Made by a program: the position numbers and the translations under genes. 64,000 nt of DNA from Bacteroidetes bacterium GWF2_33_16 (lineage in GTDB: Bacteria > Bacteroidota > Bacteroidia > Bacteroidales > UBA12077). The stretch covers positions 186,001 to 250,000 of the forward strand of contig MEOE01000001.1 in the NCBI GenBank assembly GCA_001768565.1, given 5' to 3'. Below the pieces are notes generated by a model, which was not told the origin of the DNA, did not search any database, and was given only the letters and a program-made list of their open reading frames with translations. This document shows, piece by piece, positions 16,812 through 25,334 of the stretch. Positions within the stretch are counted from its first letter, which is position 1, and each line of letters begins with the position of its first letter.

Positions 16812-17408
16812 CTACATAAATAGTTTAGTTACCTGATCCCAATCAATAACGTTCCAGAATGCATCAATATATTCAGGTCTGCGATTCTGATATTTTAAAT
16901 AATATGCATGCTCCCAAACATCCAATCCAATTATAGGAGTACCCTTTACTTCGGCAATATCCATTAAAGGATTATCCTGATTGGGTGTTGACGAAACAAA
17001 AAGCTTTCCTTCATTCTTAACAAGCCATGCCCAACCAGAACCAAAACGTGTGGCAGCAGCATTATTAAACAATTCCTTGAATTTTTCGAACGAACCAAAA
17101 TCCCTGTTTATTGCATCCAATAAATCTCCTTTTGGCAATCCTCCACCTTTAGGAGACATAATATCCCAAAAAAGATTATGATTATAAAATCCACCTCCAT
17201 TGTTACGAATAGCAACAGGATGTTTTGAAATGTTTTTTAAAATTTCTTCAATGCTTTTATTTGCCAAATCGGTGTCTTTAATAGCATTGTTTAGATTATT
17301 TGTATATGCGGCATGATGCTTGGTATGATGTATTTCCATTGTTCGCGCATCAATGTTTGGCTCAAGTGCATCATAAGCATACTTTAGTTTTGGTAATTCA
17401 AATGACAT
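16812..17408 (-). CDS. Superoxide dismutase, Mn-type signature
   Basis: A 198-residue cytoplasmic SodFM enzyme. Metal ligands: His in [12 protein letters not shown], His in FYNHNLFW, Asp and His in LDVWEHAYY. Gly replaces Gln in the N-terminal position ([13 protein letters not shown]) while Gln is in the C-terminal half (TPNQDNPL), and Gly stands two residues before the Asp ligand; this is the E. coli SodA pattern and predicts manganese. The gene is divergent from the DUF1858 gene, and an inverted repeat lies in the 98 bases between them. Confidence 0.93.
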   Translation of the reverse strand: MSFELPKLKYAYDALEPNIDARTMEIHHTKHHAAYTNNLNNAIKDTDLANKSIEEILKNISKHPVAIRNNGGGFYNHNLFWDIMSPKGGGLPKGDLLDAINRDFGSFEKFKELFNNAAATRFGSGWAWLVKNEGKLFVSSTPNQDNPLMDIAEVKGTPIIGLDVWEHAYYLKYQNRRPEYIDAFWNVIDWDQVTKLFM

Positions 17409-17441
17409 AATATATAATTTTTAATTGTTTAACATTAATTT

Positions 17442-17460
17442 ATTTAGAATCTTTCTAAAT
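17442..17460. promoter_or_regulatory. Operator-like inverted repeat between Mn-SOD and DUF1858 genes
   Basis: ATTTAGA (17442-17448) and TCTAAAT (17454-17460) are perfect inverted halves with a 5-base spacer. A second small dyad, CTAAA-4-TTTAG, lies at 17478-17491. The position between divergent redox genes suggests a shared regulator; none can be named. Confidence 0.35.
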
Positions 17461-17506
17461 TATATAACAAAGACATTCTAAAATTGTTTAGTAGAAAAAA
17501 GAAAAA

Positions 17507-17704
17507 ATGAGAATCACAAAGGAAATTCGAATTGACGAACTAATTGAAATGACTCCCAAAGCAGTTGGCTTTTTAGCCCAAAAAGGAATTCATTGCATTG
17601 CTTGTGGCGAACCTGTATGGGGAACGCTTGAGGAACTGGCTAAACAAAAAGGATTAAGAGATATTGATGTTGATGAGATGGTTATTGAAATTGAAAGATT
17701 ATAG
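17507..17704 (+). CDS. DUF1858 small Cys protein
   Basis: A 65-residue cytoplasmic protein that is a stand-alone DUF1858 domain: IDELIEMTPKAVGFLAQKG, then HCIACGEPVWGTLEELAKQKG. The CxxC pair (CIAC) near residue 34 is the family hallmark and occurs in proteins linked to hybrid-cluster, Ric/ScdA-like and other redox or nitrosative stress functions. It is divergent from the Mn-type SOD. It could bind a metal or cluster; the role is unknown. Confidence 0.8.
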   Translation: MRITKEIRIDELIEMTPKAVGFLAQKGIHCIACGEPVWGTLEELAKQKGLRDIDVDEMVIEIERL

Positions 17705-17924
17705 CGATTGGTGGTTTGTTGAGTTCGTATCTCTATAATTATTGGGATCTCATCATCAATAATAATCGATAATAAAACTTAAAAATGACAAAAATGGAAT
17801 AATATTCCTTCATCATGGATACAAATCAGAAAAAAATGTGAAAAGATTTTCAAAATTTTGGGTATTAAGACTATTTAATTTCTACACTTAACTAAAAACA
17901 TGGTTAAATAAATTATTACAATAC

Positions 17925-17974
17925 AAAAAGAGTCCACTCATTATGTGTAAACAATATAAGGAGTGAATTCTTTT
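17925..17974 (-). terminator. Probable terminator of the outer-membrane barrel gene
   Basis: CACTC (17935-17939) pairs with GAGTG (17961-17965), extended by an imperfect A-rich/T-rich stem; T run on the minus strand. The rest of the 281-base gap (17705-17985) is AT-rich with no feature I can support. Confidence 0.5.
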
Positions 17975-17985
17975 GCTTCAAGAGT

Positions 17986-18588
17986 TTAGAACTCGTATCC
18001 AATACCAATCCCTATATGTTTATTTTTAGGATCCGAATTTTCAACATCATAAGGAGTTAAACCTAGACCAAACCTTAAATTTAAAACAACATAGTGATTT
18101 TGAATAGGGTGTTTAACTGAAAAACCGTAAACAACTCCCAATTCTGTTATATTGGTGTTGTCTACTAAATCCATGTTACTAGTTTCGTTATCGCTATATT
18201 TTCGTTCAGCATTTAGCAGGAATGAAACATAGGGTCCAACATATAGATTAATCCGCCAGTTTTCGTTTGCTTTTTGAAGCAAATTATAGCTTACTAAAAC
18301 CGGAACTGAAATGTAATTATAACTGTTTTTTACAATTTCGGTTTGACTTCCATTTTGCATATAATTCAATTCGGTTTGCAAACCAAAAGCTTTGTTAAAA
18401 TTATAGTTCCCAAAAACACCAACATTAAACCCTGCTTTAAAGTCATCATTGTTATAAATATCACCAATTGGTGATTGAACAGCAATATTTGCACTAGTTT
18501 GAAATCCGTATGTAATTCCCTGTGCATTCATTTGACTATAGGCTAATAACATACTTAAAGCCATTGTAATTTTTTTTATCATTTTCAT
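17986..18588 (-). CDS. Outer-membrane beta-barrel protein (PorT-like fold)
   Basis: A 200-residue protein with signal peptide (ends SQMNAQG) and alternating amphipathic strands, typical of the small outer-membrane beta-barrel (OMP_b-brl) family: GYNFNKAFGLQTELNYMQ-like strands, SYNYISVPVLVSYNL, WRINLYVGPYVSFLL and a final strand IGIGIGYEF with a C-terminal Phe. About eight strands are expected. The function of this family is unknown; it is monocistronic. Confidence 0.82.
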   Translation of the reverse strand: MKMIKKITMALSMLLAYSQMNAQGITYGFQTSANIAVQSPIGDIYNNDDFKAGFNVGVFGNYNFNKAFGLQTELNYMQNGSQTEIVKNSYNYISVPVLVSYNLLQKANENWRINLYVGPYVSFLLNAERKYSDNETSNMDLVDNTNITELGVVYGFSVKHPIQNHYVVLNLRFGLGLTPYDVENSDPKNKHIGIGIGYEF

Positions 18589-18889
18589 TTTATTATTTAA
18601 ATTTTATTAAAAATTTTGTAAATTCGAATCAAGAGTTAAATTGCTAACTTTTATAATGTCTTCTTTATCAATTAAACAATTGAATTTAGCTTATACAGGT
18701 AGTCTACCCCCATCTAAACAAAGTCTCCAGACTACGCATTTATCAATTTGAAAGGCTATGCAAATATTTAGGCAAAGCCTACTGAGATAAACCTGGTGGA
18801 GATATTAATGTAAGTTGTTAGGATTCCTCCAAACAGAGTATGAGTAGAACAAGCTGCTGTGCAGCTATTAATATCTTACCAATCATTTA
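18589..18889. other. 301-base gap with dyads and a possible decayed element
   Basis: No gene is supported. The middle is less AT-rich than other gaps and holds three dyads: GTAGTCT/AGACTAC (18699-18705 and 18729-18735), AGGCT/AGCCT (18753-18757 and 18776-18780) and AGCTGC/GCAGCT near 18863-18877. A 31-codon ORF runs 18656-18751, and another frame reads LRIYQFERLCKYLGKAY before a stop. Possibly a relic of a mobile element or a structured RNA; neither can be shown. Confidence 0.3.
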
Positions 18890-19498
18890 TTAATTAGTAT
18901 TTTTTGCTTTAGTAAAGGGAATTAACATCGGTACTTCCTTTTGATATTTAATATATGTTTCACCAAATTCTAAAACAAGCTTTTTCTCCTCAAGCAGGGT
19001 TCCAATAACAATATATACAATCAACACCAAGCTCATAATTAAATCTGCCATCGTATGTATTCGACACAATAAATAAATGGTTACAGCAAAATACATTGGA
19101 TGACGCACTATTCCTAAGAAGCCACTTCTTTTAATTTCATTAGACGGCTTTGTCTCTTTTGTTTTTCCAAACGTTAACATTTGGCGAACTCCAAAAAAAT
19201 GTAAGGAGTCATGGTCAATGAAAAAAGCCCAAAAAAACATAAGTAATGAACCGGACATAAGGATGTACCTTAAAATGTTCAAGTATTGCCCATAAACGAT
19301 AATTACATTATTATCCAGTGCTGTATATTTAATTATAGGAATTAGTGTGAACACTGAAACCAATACATAAAACAATCGATAGAATGCATAATACTTCTTT
19401 AATAATCGATCCATCAGATTTGTGAATCTAATACTTATCAAAAAACTATGAAGTACACAATATCCTATCCACAATAATGAAACAAGTAAATATTTCAT
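18890..19498 (-). CDS. NnrU / isoprenylcysteine-methyltransferase-like membrane protein, MddA-like
   Basis: A 202-residue membrane protein with about five hydrophobic segments. The SAM-binding signature of the isoprenylcysteine/phospholipid methyltransferase group is visible: GIVRHPMYFA, then IGTLLEEKKLVLEFGETYIKYQKEVPMLIP (given here as adjacent motifs LLEEKKL, FGETYIKY and VPMLIP). The segment FIDHDSLHFFGVRQ is close to that of methanethiol S-methyltransferase MddA and NnrU homologs. It probably methylates a small thiol or lipid in the membrane. ATG 19498 was preferred to 19513 because GGAGG lies 8 bases before it. It follows an ArsM-like gene by about 95 bases. Confidence 0.72.
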   Translation of the reverse strand: MKYLLVSLLWIGYCVLHSFLISIRFTNLMDRLLKKYYAFYRLFYVLVSVFTLIPIIKYTALDNNVIIVYGQYLNILRYILMSGSLLMFFWAFFIDHDSLHFFGVRQMLTFGKTKETKPSNEIKRSGFLGIVRHPMYFAVTIYLLCRIHTMADLIMSLVLIVYIVIGTLLEEKKLVLEFGETYIKYQKEVPMLIPFTKAKNTN

Positions 19499-19592
19499 CT
19501 TAAAATCCTCCATTTTAAATCAAACAAAAATTAAGTAACTGTTCATACAAGAAAAGAAATATTTAAAGGCATTTAGAAAACACCTTTAAATT

Positions 19593-20426
19593 TTATTTCT
19601 TATATGCTCTAATCGAAACGCTTGCAATTGAATTTGAAATATTTTTCACTTTTTCATGGGTAGTATTGCTGATATTTATAAAACTGGCAGCAATAGGGTC
19701 TGTAAGTAATAGCCCAATTGGGAAAGTTGACTCATTCTCAATATTTATATCTACAAATCCTGCCTTTTTAATTATATCAATATAGATGTCTTTTTGTATT
19801 GAACCAGCTAAACAGGCTATGTGACCCACAACAGATTCAGTTATAGTTTTTGGCAATTCTTTTGACCGAACTATATCAGAAATCATCATTCGTCCACCAG
19901 GCTTCAGAACTCTATAGATTTCTTTAAAGACTTGTTCTTTTTGGTTCGATAAATTGATAACACAATTTGATATTACTAGGTCAATTGAATTATCGGCAAT
20001 TGGTAGGTTTTCTATATCTCCCTCTATAAATTCAACATTTTTATAGTTGCCTTTTTGAGCATTTAGCTTTGCTTTTTCTATCATCTCGGGAGTGATGTCT
20101 ACTCCAATTACTTTACCTGTTTCACCAGTTTCTTTTGCAGCCAGAAAGCTGTCGAAACCAGCACCGGAACCTAAATCCAAAATCGTTTCACCTTTTTTAA
20201 TGCTAGCTAACGCTGTTGGATTGCCACAACCAAGCCCTAAATTGGAGCCTGATGGGGCACTGGTAAGTTCTTTTTGAGAATACCCACTTTTTTTGCTTAC
20301 ACTGTTTACAATTGCATCAGGATTACAGCAACCTGATTTAAAAGAAATTGAATTACTTAAATTGCTGAATTTTGCAATTTTCCCGTAACCTTTCTTTACA
20401 TGCTCTTTAATTTTATCATTTTCCAT
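19593..20426 (-). CDS. arsM: Arsenite methyltransferase-like SAM enzyme (ArsM)
   Basis: A 277-residue cytoplasmic Rossmann methyltransferase. The SAM motif is ILDLGSGAGFDSF (about residues 82-94). Arsenite-binding Cys positions known from ArsM are present: Cys67 in GLGCGNP, Cys155 in ISNCVINL and Cys205 in HIACLAG, with an extra pair Cys33-Cys34. ArsM transfers methyl groups to As(III), giving methylated and volatile arsenicals. The gene lies between a Crp/Fnr regulator and the MddA-like methyltransferase, not in an arsR-arsB operon. Substrate is therefore probable rather than certain. Confidence 0.85.
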   Translation of the reverse strand: MENDKIKEHVKKGYGKIAKFSNLSNSISFKSGCCNPDAIVNSVSKKSGYSQKELTSAPSGSNLGLGCGNPTALASIKKGETILDLGSGAGFDSFLAAKETGETGKVIGVDITPEMIEKAKLNAQKGNYKNVEFIEGDIENLPIADNSIDLVISNCVINLSNQKEQVFKEIYRVLKPGGRMMISDIVRSKELPKTITESVVGHIACLAGSIQKDIYIDIIKKAGFVDINIENESTFPIGLLLTDPIAASFINISNTTHEKVKNISNSIASVSIRAYKK

Positions 20427-20427
20427 C

Positions 20428-20460
20428 TTGCATCATTTTTTTAAATTAATAATGATGCAA
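20428..20460. promoter_or_regulatory. Perfect dyad in front of arsM
   Basis: TTGCATCATT (20428-20437) and AATGATGCAA (20451-20460) are perfect inverted halves with a 13-base spacer, starting one base before the arsM start codon. A second dyad GGACA-AA-TGTCC lies at 20489-20500, just after the crp/fnr gene. Both could be sites of the neighbouring regulator or RNA hairpins. Confidence 0.4.
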
Positions 20461-20505
20461 AACTAGATTGAGGAATAAATTTCCTAAAGGACAAATGTCC
20501 TCAAA

Positions 20506-21111
20506 TTAAATGTTACTATTTTTTTTAGCAACATCTCCACGAATTCTGGTTAGGGTTCTTCTTGTAACGCCGAGATATGATGCTATGTGCTGAATTGGAG
20601 CAATTTGAATTATCTGAGGTTGTTCTTCTAATAGTCGCTTATATTTTTCTATTGCAGTCTCGTTACTTAAGACAGAAACATATTTTTCCATATTAAAATA
20701 TTCATTCTGCAATATAATCCGCATAACATGCTGCCAGGCAGGACTGCTAATTAGAATTTTATTGAAGTCATCATGACTTATAATTAATAATTCAACACTG
20801 TTTAAAGCTTGAATATTTAAAGTAGAAAATGTTTTAGTGATCAAGCTTTTGTAAGAAGTTGTTAAACTGTTTTCGGGACAAAAACATGAGGTTATGTCAT
20901 CGCCTTTATCATTTATGTAGTATACTCGCAAGATACCTTTAACAATAAACCCAACATTTTTGCAAATTTGTCCTTCCTTGATAAAGTATTCGTTTTTCTT
21001 TAACTTTAGCTCTTTGAAATAAATAAAAATATCTTCGAATTCCTGCTCAGATAACGGCGAGAATTGCTTAAGATATAATCTAAAAACTTCTTTGGCTTTA
21101 ATGTCTATCAT
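20506..21111 (-). CDS. Crp/Fnr family transcription regulator
   Basis: A 201-residue regulator. The N-terminal cyclic-nucleotide-binding-type beta barrel (about residues 20-120) is recognised by KKNEYFIKEGQICKNVGFIVKGILRVYY. The C-terminal helix-turn-helix is IQHIASYLGVTRRTLTRIR. The Fnr Cys cluster for an iron-sulphur centre is absent, so it is not an oxygen-sensing Fnr by sequence. It is 79 bases upstream of arsM on the same strand and probably controls that locus, perhaps through the dyads in the gap. Confidence 0.85.
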   Translation of the reverse strand: MIDIKAKEVFRLYLKQFSPLSEQEFEDIFIYFKELKLKKNEYFIKEGQICKNVGFIVKGILRVYYINDKGDDITSCFCPENSLTTSYKSLITKTFSTLNIQALNSVELLIISHDDFNKILISSPAWQHVMRIILQNEYFNMEKYVSVLSNETAIEKYKRLLEEQPQIIQIAPIQHIASYLGVTRRTLTRIRGDVAKKNSNI

Positions 21112-21320
21112 AAAAAACTTACTTGTTTAAAATGAAAATTACAAATATTGTATATAACTAAAGTATATTTTCAATATCCCCTTAATTATATTTATGGCTC
21201 ATCAGGGATTTTGAACCACACTGTTATCCTTCATCATAAACCAATTAATATGAGAAAATATGTTCAAACCTACTTCTTCTAAAATAAACACGCTTTTACA
21301 TGGAGCTCTAGCTATAAATA

Positions 21321-22637
21321 TTATTTATTGAATCTCCATTGCTCCCAACTTTTTTGTGCTTCTACGCTTACATTTATTTGAGGATTTTGTTCTTTACTAT
21401 TTACCCTCAATGAACTAATGCTTACCTTTTCTGAAATATAATCTGAAAGTTCTTTAAAGGTTAGTTGTCCTTTTGTATCTTGTAATTTCTTTAAAAGATA
21501 ATATGTAAATATGCCATGACCTTTTTCTTTATAGGGTAAAGATGATTGGTCGCTACTACTTGCAGAAAATACAACTATGTTACCGCTTAGTAGGTTCTCC
21601 TTTGGTTTTATCTTAACGCCCCGGGCAGCCATTAATCCTTGATTTCTGGCACCTCCGCTAAAACAAGCATCAATAAATACTATTATTCTTTCGGCAGGAT
21701 ACTCAGTAAGATTGGCATATAAATCTGAAAGTTTTACCCCAAATTTAAGATCTGAACCGGTAACATCAACTGGGATTAAATATGATTCTTTAGTTGTTTC
21801 ATCTGGGAGGCCATGTCCTGCATAATAGAAAATCAGTTCTGCTCTACCTTTACTATTCTTAGCATAAAGGTTTAGCTTTGAAATTTCCCGGTTGAATTCT
21901 ATAGCTCTTGCATTAATTAGCATAACAACATTCTCTTCTGGCACTCCAAGAGTTTTGATGCAGTATTCTTTAAATGCTCTCGCATCATTCGCTGCATATA
22001 TTACATTTACTTCACTACCTAAACCATTTTGATATGTGCTATAATCCTCATTCCCGACTATTAAAGCAAATCTGTTCTCATATATTTTATTAACAGTTGG
22101 AATCTCAATATCTACATCTGAATTTCGAGATATTTCAGTAATTGACTCATTGTTTTCGTTAGAACTATTTATCACCCTATTCTCTACCAATCTATGCACA
22201 ATTATAGATTGATTATTATCCTCATTATAATCAGGCAATGATTTATAACGTCTGTCAGCAAATTCGTTTTTCCCTTCTTCTTCGCTCATCTGTAAAAAAG
22301 ATAATTTAGAACCAGCAAAATTAGCTGACTTAATTTTAATATAATATGACTTGCCTTGCTGAAGATTTATTTGCGTCATTTCACTATAGATGTATGAACC
22401 AAATTCACCATTTAGAGAAATAGTTAATTCTCCTTTTGAATAGAAATTACATTTAATTTTCTGGTTGCTCTGGATTTGATATACTTGTTTTTCATTAAAT
22501 GAAATCTGCATCACCATTTTGCTTCCTGCTTTTGGCCACTCAAAGTATAAATAGAGAGAGCTTTGCGCTGAAACATATGAATTATAAGAAATGAGAAAGA
22601 ATATAATCCCAATAAATTTTATGAAATATTTTTCCAT
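21321..22637 (-). CDS. Secreted caspase-fold (C14) peptidase
   Basis: A 438-residue exported protein (signal peptide ending YVSAQSS). Residues of about 25-120 form an N-terminal beta domain of unknown type; a polar linker follows to about 185. The C14 caspase/metacaspase domain begins RFALIVGNEDY and has the catalytic dyad His275 in FYYAGHGLP and Cys325 in FIDACFSGGA. The S1-type basic pocket residues cannot be assigned. Such proteins cleave after Arg/Lys or Asp; bacterial members act in stress, toxin or envelope processing. It is a single gene, and the 209-base gap downstream of the crp/fnr start holds no other supported feature. Confidence 0.87.
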   Translation of the reverse strand: MEKYFIKFIGIIFFLISYNSYVSAQSSLYLYFEWPKAGSKMVMQISFNEKQVYQIQSNQKIKCNFYSKGELTISLNGEFGSYIYSEMTQINLQQGKSYYIKIKSANFAGSKLSFLQMSEEEGKNEFADRRYKSLPDYNEDNNQSIIVHRLVENRVINSSNENNESITEISRNSDVDIEIPTVNKIYENRFALIVGNEDYSTYQNGLGSEVNVIYAANDARAFKEYCIKTLGVPEENVVMLINARAIEFNREISKLNLYAKNSKGRAELIFYYAGHGLPDETTKESYLIPVDVTGSDLKFGVKLSDLYANLTEYPAERIIVFIDACFSGGARNQGLMAARGVKIKPKENLLSGNIVVFSASSSDQSSLPYKEKGHGIFTYYLLKKLQDTKGQLTFKELSDYISEKVSISSLRVNSKEQNPQINVSVEAQKSWEQWRFNK

Positions 22638-22703
22638 CCTATAAATTTTCGTTTCACTTTATAAAAAAGTTTCACGTAAATAATGTATATAATCACTAAC
22701 TCA

Positions 22704-23669
22704 TTAATTATACTTGTGATTCATTAGGTAGTTTTTAACATAATCATCAACTCCAGCTTCTAAACTGGTAAACGGTTTTTCGTATCCAATTGATCGGAGT
22801 TTTTTCATGTTTGCTTCGGTAAAATACTGGTATTTATCGCGTATATCAATTGGAGTATCTATAAATTCAATATTTTCATTTACAGACATAGCCTTGAAGG
22901 TGCTTTTGGTAAGATCTAAAAATGTACGTGCCTTTCCTGTTCCCAAGTTGTAAATTCCAGAATCTTCGCGATGATGCATAAAGAAGAATAGTACATCAAC
23001 CAAATCTTTTACATATATAAAATCGCGTAACTGCTCCCCATCTTTGAATGCTGGTTTATGCGATTTAAAAAGCTTCATTTTCCCGCTTGAGCTAATTTGA
23101 TTAAAGGAATGGTATATTACTGAGGCCATTCTCTTTTTGTGATATTCGTTGGGTCCGTAAACGTTAAAAAACTTAAGACCAGCCCAGAAATAAGGCTGTT
23201 GTACCTGGTTTATTGCCCATTTATCGAAATTGTTTTTCGACTCGCCATATGGATTCAATGGCTTTAATTGCTCGATAAGCTCATGATCATCATCATATCC
23301 AAATTCCCCTCCACCGTAAGTTGCCGCGGATGAAGCATACACCATAGGAAGTCCAAATTCAATACATTTCTTCCATAGTTTCTGCGAATATCCGTAATTT
23401 AATTTATCGAAAATAGCCATATCAAATTCGGCAGTATCGGTTCTGGCTCCAATATGAAAAACAAACTGAATAAACTTCTGATTCAGGTTTATCCATTTAA
23501 ACAACTCATCGCGATGAACCTTTTGACTAAATTGCTTCCCCTTAAAATTCTTGTTTTTTTCGTCGTTCGAAAAATCATCAACTAAAACAATATCTTTAAA
23601 TCCTTCGTCATTTAGTTTTCGAACTAAATTACTTCCGATAAAACCTGCTGCTCCGGTAACTATTATCAT
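22704..23669 (-). CDS. hldD: ADP-glyceromanno-heptose 6-epimerase
   Basis: A 321-residue short-chain dehydrogenase-like epimerase. The NAD(P)-binding motif GAAGFIGSN is at residues 6-14; the family-specific HIGARTDT, SSAATYGGG, NPYGESKNNFD (YxxxK catalytic pair) and NVYGPNEYHKKRMAS are all present. HldD converts ADP-D-glycero-D-manno-heptose to the L-glycero form used in lipopolysaccharide inner core. It is the last gene of the mqnB-mqnD-hldD transcript, 23 bases after mqnD. Confidence 0.92.
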   Translation of the reverse strand: MIIVTGAAGFIGSNLVRKLNDEGFKDIVLVDDFSNDEKNKNFKGKQFSQKVHRDELFKWINLNQKFIQFVFHIGARTDTAEFDMAIFDKLNYGYSQKLWKKCIEFGLPMVYASSAATYGGGEFGYDDDHELIEQLKPLNPYGESKNNFDKWAINQVQQPYFWAGLKFFNVYGPNEYHKKRMASVIYHSFNQISSSGKMKLFKSHKPAFKDGEQLRDFIYVKDLVDVLFFFMHHREDSGIYNLGTGKARTFLDLTKSTFKAMSVNENIEFIDTPIDIRDKYQYFTEANMKKLRSIGYEKPFTSLEAGVDDYVKNYLMNHKYN

Positions 23670-23692
23670 ATGCTTTATGATTTATGCTTTGG

Positions 23693-24532
23693 CTAAGTTA
23701 AAAAGATTTGTTTATTTATTTCATGAATTATACCTAAAGAAATTGCTTTTTTATATAAAACCTGAATAGCCTCACGACCCTCTTTTCCAAGGTCAAGGCT
23801 AAAGTTATTAACATACAGATTTATATGCTTATATATCACTTCTTCATCTAGCTCCTGAGCATTTTTCTTAATGTATAAATATCCTGTTTTCGGATTTTTA
23901 AAAGCAAACTCAACGCTACTTTTTAAGATTCTATTAATTTTTAACTGGATATTAGAATCCAAATTTCTTTTGACTGCTATTCCACCTAAAGGGATTGGTA
24001 AATGTGTTTCATTTTCCCAATACTCTCCAAGATCGATTATTTTTCGCAATCCTTTCTTTTCATAGGTAAAACGATTTTCATGAATTATAAGTCCGGCATC
24101 AACCTCGTCGCTTAAAACAACATCTTCAATTTTGGAAAAAACATATTCAGTTTTATTGGTAGCCCTTGGGTAAGCAACACTAAAAAGAAGATTTGCAGTA
24201 GTATGTTTACCAGGTATTGCAATTTTCAAATCATTTATTTCGTCTGGATAAATTTTTCGTTTGCTAATTAACAAGGGTCCATTATTTTTTCCCAAAGCGC
24301 TACCTGAATCGAGCAAACAGTAATTATCAGAAATATAAGCAAAGGCATGATAACTAATTTTTGTAACATCCAGCTCCTGATTCAGAGCTCTCTTATTTAG
24401 CTCCTCAACATCAGCCATAATTATATCAAACTCCAAACCCTCGGTATCTATTTTATGATGAACCATTGCATCAAAAATAAATGTATCGTTGGGGCAACTT
24501 GAAAAACCTAAACTTATCTTTTTCATTTTCAT
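23693..24532 (-). CDS. mqnD: 1,4-dihydroxy-6-naphthoate synthase, futalosine menaquinone route
   Basis: A 279-residue periplasmic-binding-protein-fold enzyme of the MqnA/MqnD family. The start SLGFSSCPNDTFIFDAMV is the MqnD signature, and KISYHAFA plus LLDSGSALGKNNGPLL follow. It makes 1,4-dihydroxy-6-naphthoate from cyclic de-hypoxanthinyl futalosine. The start codon overlaps the mqnB stop by 4 bases (ATGA), so the two are translationally coupled. Together they show that menaquinone is made by the futalosine pathway and not by MenF-D-H-C-E-B. Confidence 0.92.
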   Translation of the reverse strand: MKMKKISLGFSSCPNDTFIFDAMVHHKIDTEGLEFDIIMADVEELNKRALNQELDVTKISYHAFAYISDNYCLLDSGSALGKNNGPLLISKRKIYPDEINDLKIAIPGKHTTANLLFSVAYPRATNKTEYVFSKIEDVVLSDEVDAGLIIHENRFTYEKKGLRKIIDLGEYWENETHLPIPLGGIAVKRNLDSNIQLKINRILKSSVEFAFKNPKTGYLYIKKNAQELDEEVIYKHINLYVNNFSLDLGKEGREAIQVLYKKAISLGIIHEINKQIFLT

Positions 24533-25227
24533 TTTATTGTTTGGTCTTTTTCTAATACAACCAAAATCTCAAAAAGTTTTGCATTTAAGTTTTCAATTGC
24601 TTTAGCAATATCCCATTTAGCAAACTTTCTTGGTTTTACGTAATTTGAGATCGCTCTTAATTGTATAAAAGGAACTTTTTGCTGTAAACAAACATAAAAA
24701 AAAGCAGCTCCTTCCATAGTTTCTATATCAGCACAAAATTTTTCTTTAAATTGGTATATGGATTCTTCTCTTCCATGAGTTGTATTTACTGTTATTGCAG
24801 TAACCGGGGTAATTTCTTTAATAAGCAATTTGCTAAAAATTGTTGTATTTATCAAAACTCCATTTTCAAATGGGAACAATGATTTTGAAATAAATCCTTT
24901 TTCGAAAAGTGTAGAAAATGAGTTCTCATCTTCAATACCTAAATCGGCAAACTGGTCTTGTTTAACAATAACAACATCTCCAACATTGAGATCTGAATCA
25001 AAACTCCCAGCAATTCCTGCATTTATAACCAGATCATATTTTGTTGTAGTAAGCTTTTGTAGTAAAGAATATGTTGTAAATACGGAACCTACCCCTGTAA
25101 CTAAAATATCAATTATAATACTTTTATATAGAAATTCCCCAGACTCATCTAATTGATTAATTGCCTTTAAGGAATTAATTAACGGAATTATTTCTTTTTC
25201 TGTTGCCGAAACAATTAAAATCTTCAC
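24529..25227 (-). CDS. mqnB: Futalosine hydrolase
   Basis: A 232-residue phosphorylase-like (PNP_UDP_1) nucleosidase. TGVGSVFTTYSL and VINAGIAGSFDSDLNVGDVV give the fold signature; DIETMEGAAFFYVCL includes the Met-Glu that contacts the ribose. It hydrolyses futalosine to hypoxanthine and dehypoxanthinyl futalosine. First gene of mqnB-mqnD-hldD; divergent from the pterin gene, with a -7 element in front. Confidence 0.9.
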   Translation of the reverse strand: MKILIVSATEKEIIPLINSLKAINQLDESGEFLYKSIIIDILVTGVGSVFTTYSLLQKLTTTKYDLVINAGIAGSFDSDLNVGDVVIVKQDQFADLGIEDENSFSTLFEKGFISKSLFPFENGVLINTTIFSKLLIKEITPVTAITVNTTHGREESIYQFKEKFCADIETMEGAAFFYVCLQQKVPFIQLRAISNYVKPRKFAKWDIAKAIENLNAKLFEILVVLEKDQTIK

Positions 25228-25250
25228 GTCTTTTCGTAATTTTATAATCT

Positions 25251-25258
25251 CAAAGATA
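25251..25258 (-). promoter_or_regulatory. Candidate -7 element for the mqn operon
   Basis: The minus strand reads TATCTTTG (TAnnTTTG), 24 bases before the mqnB start codon. Confidence 0.45.
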
Positions 25259-25334
25259 TTGTTTTTATGGCAAAATTTTTGTTTATTTAAAATTGTGATT
25301 AGAAAAATCCTGTTAAATTCACAAAAAAAGTAAA

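Noticed and set aside
20428-20460. Terminator in front of arsM
   Set aside because: The dyad has no T run on the proper side and starts one base before the start codon, so a regulatory site is more likely.
20506-21111. Oxygen-sensing Fnr
   Set aside because: The protein lacks the Cys set needed for the Fnr 4Fe-4S cluster, so only the Crp/Fnr fold is claimed.
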